Below are positions 61,476 to 64,000 of a DNA stretch of 64,000 nt, in pieces. The stretch is taken from positions 806,001-870,000 of the forward strand of contig NC_018868.3 of the NCBI RefSeq assembly GCF_000305785.2. Direction: 5' to 3'. The notes below the pieces were generated by a model that made no database searches, had not been told where the DNA came from, and saw nothing but the letters and a program-made list of their open reading frames with translations. The translations under genes were made by a program, and so were the position numbers. Position 1 is the stretch's first letter. Every line of letters starts with the position of its first letter. The DNA comes from Simiduia agarivorans SA1 = DSM 21679. Lineage in GTDB: Bacteria; Pseudomonadota; Gammaproteobacteria; Pseudomonadales; Cellvibrionaceae.

Positions 61476-62102
61476 TCAATTGAGTTGCTGTGCCAGCAGG
61501 ATCACTTCGGTGCGCTTGCGCACACCGAGCTTACGCATGATGGCAGTAACGTGGGATTTTACCGTGGGTTCGGCAATCGACATTTCATAGGCAATTTGCT
61601 TATTGAGCTTGCCCTCACACAGTTTGGAAAATACCCGGAACTGGTGCGGCGTAAGACTGCCAATACGGCTGGCCACATCGTCGAGCCCAACGCCCTGTGC
61701 GTGGCTGGTATCGAGTTCAAACCATTCATCGCCGGCCAACAAATGGCTGATTGCCCGGGCCAGCTGCTCCGGCGTTGCCTGCTTGGAAATAAACCCACTG
61801 GCGCCCAACTGCTCAGCGCGCCGGATTTGTTGCGAGGAATCATCGCCGGAAACAATGGCAACCGGGATTTCCGGGTAACAGGCCCGCAAATTGACTAACC
61901 CGGCAAAACCCTGCGCACCTGGCATGTGCAAATCCAACAGAATCAGATCTGGCTCCAAGCCCTGTTCCAGCTGGGTCATCACAGCACCGATGTCTTCACA
62001 CTCAGTGCATTGATCAACCCCGCCCGGCAATGCCATGGACAGGGTCTGGCGCAATGCAGCACGGAACAATGGGTGATCATCGGCAAGCAGTAAATGAGGC
62101 AT
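61476..62102 (-). CDS. LuxR/NarL-family response regulator (CrbR/ErdR-like)
   Basis: 208 residues: receiver domain with Asp57 ('LILLDLHMPGAQG') and acidic pocket 'ADDH', then a LuxR helix-turn-helix ('LTPHQFRVFSKLCEGKLNKQIAYEMSIAEPTVKSHVTAIMRKLGVRKRTEVI'). Converges with the hybrid kinase gene, its probable partner, and lies 41 bases after the 3HB dehydrogenase gene. ATG 62102 gives the expected MPHLLLADDHP start. No Shine-Dalgarno sequence precedes it, but a TATAAT (62114-62109, minus strand) ends six bases upstream, so a leaderless mRNA is possible. Confidence 0.9.
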   Translation of the reverse strand: MPHLLLADDHPLFRAALRQTLSMALPGGVDQCTECEDIGAVMTQLEQGLEPDLILLDLHMPGAQGFAGLVNLRACYPEIPVAIVSGDDSSQQIRRAEQLGASGFISKQATPEQLARAISHLLAGDEWFELDTSHAQGVGLDDVASRIGSLTPHQFRVFSKLCEGKLNKQIAYEMSIAEPTVKSHVTAIMRKLGVRKRTEVILLAQQLN

Positions 62103-62108
62103 AAATTT

Positions 62109-62114
62109 ATTATA
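62109..62114 (-). promoter_or_regulatory. Candidate -10 box giving a leaderless regulator transcript
   Basis: Perfect TATAAT on the minus strand; seven bases further is the A of the ATG at 62102. No good -35 hexamer is present, so the site is uncertain. Confidence 0.35.
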
Positions 62115-62143
62115 GGTATCGGGATATGGCCTCATCATAACGG

Positions 62144-62932
62144 TCATTGGGCCGTCCATCCACCGTCAATGGGAATGCTGGCGCCGGTCAGGGTAGCGGC
62201 CTGATCCGAGCATAAGAATTGAACCATGGCACCGATGGATTCAGGCGCGGTCATTGCGTGCATCGGCTGTTTGTTCGCCACCAATTGCTGACTGGCCTGA
62301 GCGAGTTCCAGCCCTTCCTGTCGCGCCAGATCAGCTACCTGACTCTGTACGATGGCGGTATCAACCCAACCGGGACAAATCGCGTTGCAGGTGATACCGG
62401 CATTGGCCGTTTCCAACGCCGTGGCTTTGGTAAAACCGATTAAACCGTGCTTGGCGGCAACATAAGCCGACTTATTCACCGAAGCCACCAAGCCATGCAC
62501 TGAGGCAATATTGATAACGCGGCCAAAACCTGCAGCTCGCATCGCGGGCAACGCCGCTTGCGTCGCGATAAAGGCAGCCGTGAGATTAATCGACAAAATG
62601 GATTGCCAGCGCTCAACAGGAAAGCTGTCGACGGGCGCGGTGTACTGAATACCGCCATTATTCACAAGCACAGCCAGGCTACCCAACTGGCTTTGAGCCG
62701 AGGCTACCATCTGCGCGACTTGTTCGGGTACGGCGAGATTGCCGGGGACGAAGCAACAGGTCACGCCGTAGCGCTGTTCGGCTTCGCGGGCCAGTTGCCA
62801 GCCATCCGTCTCATCGACCAGGCCATGCAAGGCAACGCTGTATCCATGCTGCATCAGCACTTTCGCGCAAGCCATGCCAATGCCCGAAGTGCTGCCGGTA
62901 ACCAGTGCGGTGCGATTGTTATTGGCGTTCAT
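62144..62932 (-). CDS. 3-hydroxybutyrate dehydrogenase (SDR family)
   Basis: 262 residues, short-chain dehydrogenase. NAD motif 'ALVTGSTSGIGMACAKVLMQ', 'LVNNGGIQYTAPVDSFP', 'RVINIASVHGLVASVNKSAYVAAKHGLIGFTK' (catalytic Ser, Tyr-x3-Lys) and 'CPGWVDTAIV' followed by a long helical lid ('SQVADLARQEGLELAQASQQLVANKQPMHAMT'). The ALHG-x2-D pattern, SVHG-L-AS and lid match D-3-hydroxybutyrate dehydrogenases, which make acetoacetate. Together with the oligomer hydrolase and permease genes it completes entry of the monomer into acetyl-CoA metabolism. Confidence 0.88.
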   Translation of the reverse strand: MNANNNRTALVTGSTSGIGMACAKVLMQHGYSVALHGLVDETDGWQLAREAEQRYGVTCCFVPGNLAVPEQVAQMVASAQSQLGSLAVLVNNGGIQYTAPVDSFPVERWQSILSINLTAAFIATQAALPAMRAAGFGRVINIASVHGLVASVNKSAYVAAKHGLIGFTKATALETANAGITCNAICPGWVDTAIVQSQVADLARQEGLELAQASQQLVANKQPMHAMTAPESIGAMVQFLCSDQAATLTGASIPIDGGWTAQ

Positions 62933-63008
62933 AACGATCCGATTGTGGAGATAAGAAACGCCTAGGCTATCAAACCCCCTGCAACCGCGCCCTCATACCT
63001 TGGTCGCA

Positions 63009-63704
63009 TCAGGGCAACGTCAAGGTAAATATGCCACCATCCAGTTCGCCCCCATTGGCAAGCGATATGAACCCTTCCTTACCGCCTGAACGGTGCAAAC
63101 TGGCCACCCGTTGGGCAAAAAACAGCCCCAGGTTGGTGCTGCCGGTTTCGAACGAAATCCCCCGTTGGGCATTGACCGGTTGATCGATCATCACTTGCGG
63201 GTAGCCACCGCCGTCGTCGGCAATCTGAATCACCAAGGTTTTTTCTTCGATGACCGCCGAAACCAGTAGCTTACTGCGTGTATAGCGCGCGCAATTGACC
63301 AGCACATTGTGTATGACACCACCAATCAGTTCAGCATCAAAGTACCACAGGAGATCTTCATCACAACGCAGCTCGACATCGATATGCCGGCTGGTCAGCA
63401 GCAGATCGTTGCGCGCCAGTTGCTCATCGATGAGATCGCGCACGTAATGCTCTTCCACATGTACAGGCATGGACTGTAAGTTAGTGCGGTAAAGTCCAAG
63501 TAACTGGATCAGTTCACCGTTGATGCGGGACACCTCATATTGTAGCGTCGCGTACCGACTGGCTTGCGCCGGCGTCTTGGGTGGCATTTCACGCATGGTG
63601 TCATCCAGCGTATTTATCAGCATCCCCAAAGAATTCTTCATGTCGTGCACACTGCTGGCGAGTATCAGCGAAAACTCAGCCTGCAGATCTTCCCGCTGAC
63701 TCAT
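63009..63704 (-). CDS. Small cytoplasmic sensor histidine kinase
   Basis: 231 residues with no membrane segment. An unusual dimerisation region 'SLILASSVHDMKNSLGMLINTLDDTM' places the likely phospho-acceptor His in 'HDMKNSL', followed by a HATPase domain ('GVIHNVLVNCARYT', 'IQIADDGGGYP', 'STNLGLFFAQRVASLH'). ATG 63704 has GGGGA at seven bases, and the gene starts one base after the stop of the upstream TPR gene (TGATATG), a likely coupled pair. The receiver partner is probably at the N-terminus of that truncated protein. Confidence 0.85.
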   Translation of the reverse strand: MSQREDLQAEFSLILASSVHDMKNSLGMLINTLDDTMREMPPKTPAQASRYATLQYEVSRINGELIQLLGLYRTNLQSMPVHVEEHYVRDLIDEQLARNDLLLTSRHIDVELRCDEDLLWYFDAELIGGVIHNVLVNCARYTRSKLLVSAVIEEKTLVIQIADDGGGYPQVMIDQPVNAQRGISFETGSTNLGLFFAQRVASLHRSGGKEGFISLANGGELDGGIFTLTLP

Positions 63705-63705
63705 A

Positions 63706-64000
63706 TCACTTCCCCTTTCGCTTCGACTGATTGGCACGGATTTCCATGTCTGCCTGGCGCAACATATCCTGCAATTGCCGGTAGCGCTGGAATTGAGGGT
63801 GAGTGCCATTGATGGACGATTCGACCCCCTTCAGGCATTGAATGGCAATGTCCATCCACTGGGGATTTTCATCGCCTGTACGCATCTGGCCCACTAACGC
63901 CTGCACCAGATTTAATTGCACGCCTAAATGGCGTGGAAACAATCGGCGCGCCCGCTGAAAACATTCAATCGCGCGCATATACGCCTGCTGCTCATACAGG
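63706..64000 (-). CDS. TPR-containing protein, C-terminal part (cut by window end)
   Basis: About 97 residues are visible, open beyond position 64000. The sequence shows tetratricopeptide-like helices ('QAYMRAIECFQRARRLFPRHLGVQLNLVQALVGQ', 'YRQLQDMLRQADMEIRANQSKRKGK') and a basic C-terminus. Proteins with an N-terminal receiver and C-terminal TPRs next to a small kinase of this type are common in Pseudomonas-like bacteria. The receiver part, if present, is outside the window. Confidence 0.65.
   Translation of the reverse strand, partial: LYEQQAYMRAIECFQRARRLFPRHLGVQLNLVQALVGQMRTGDENPQWMDIAIQCLKGVESSINGTHPQFQRYRQLQDMLRQADMEIRANQSKRKGK

Overview
The window looks like chromosomal DNA of a marine-type gammaproteobacterium, plausibly a relative of Cellvibrio, Microbulbifer or Simiduia. 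This rests on the rluC/rne arrangement, tusDCBE, cmoM, rlmJ, yebG with a perfect LexA box, the secreted S8 protease with PPC domains and the TonB receptor type. The genus is a guess. I see no rRNA, insertion sequence, phage or CRISPR. The only RNA gene is tRNA-Ser(TGA).

Region 1 (1-18.9 kb) is mostly housekeeping: rluC (cut by the window edge) divergent from rne with a long leader; tRNA-Ser; yccA; the tusDCBE sulfur relay for tRNA 2-thiouridine; yjbQ; trmA; rmuC with a DUF2489 gene; a TPR protein; a small secreted protein; a NUDIX hydrolase; a two-gene AddAB-like helicase-nuclease; and a class I DAHP synthase.

Region 2 (19.0-36.1 kb) is the most coherent accessory block. It reads as a collagen or hydroxyproline-peptide utilisation locus. 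It holds a secreted S8 protease with two PPC domains, an M9 (Vibrio-collagenase type) lipoprotein, a POT peptide transporter, an M24 Xaa-Pro peptidase, a trans-3-hydroxy-L-proline dehydratase (Cys/Thr) with a pyrroline-2-carboxylate reductase, a 4-hydroxyproline 2-epimerase (Cys/Cys), a DHDPS-family pyrroline-4-hydroxy-2-carboxylate deaminase, a DadA-like hydroxy-D-proline dehydrogenase, a GntR/FCD regulator with a candidate palindromic operator, then hutI, hutG and an AGCS alanine/glycine symporter. The last step to 2-oxoglutarate (ketoglutarate semialdehyde dehydrogenase) is not in the window.

Region 3 (36.1-51.5 kb) holds ppx/gppA, an XRE-type regulator, a membrane J-protein, and a six-gene minus-strand run (glycine-zipper protein, His-rich secreted protein, PepSY protein, PhoP/PhoQ-like pair, HAD phosphatase). 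It continues with cmoM, a MazG-like protein whose start codon overlaps a divergent GIY-YIG gene, a DUF599 protein, an M16C protease, a thioesterase, an unusual MshEN-proline-rich-FnIII protein, rlmJ, rluA and yebG.

Region 4 (51.6-64 kb) holds an outer-membrane barrel protein and what looks like a 3-hydroxybutyrate-oligomer utilisation locus: TonB-dependent receptor, GntP-family permease, 3HB-oligomer hydrolase lipoprotein, a CrbS-like symporter/sensor kinase with its LuxR-type regulator, and a 3-hydroxybutyrate dehydrogenase. The window ends in a small kinase next to a truncated TPR protein.

No database search was possible. Functional names rest on recognised motifs, lengths and gene order. 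Promoters, operators and terminators were read by eye.
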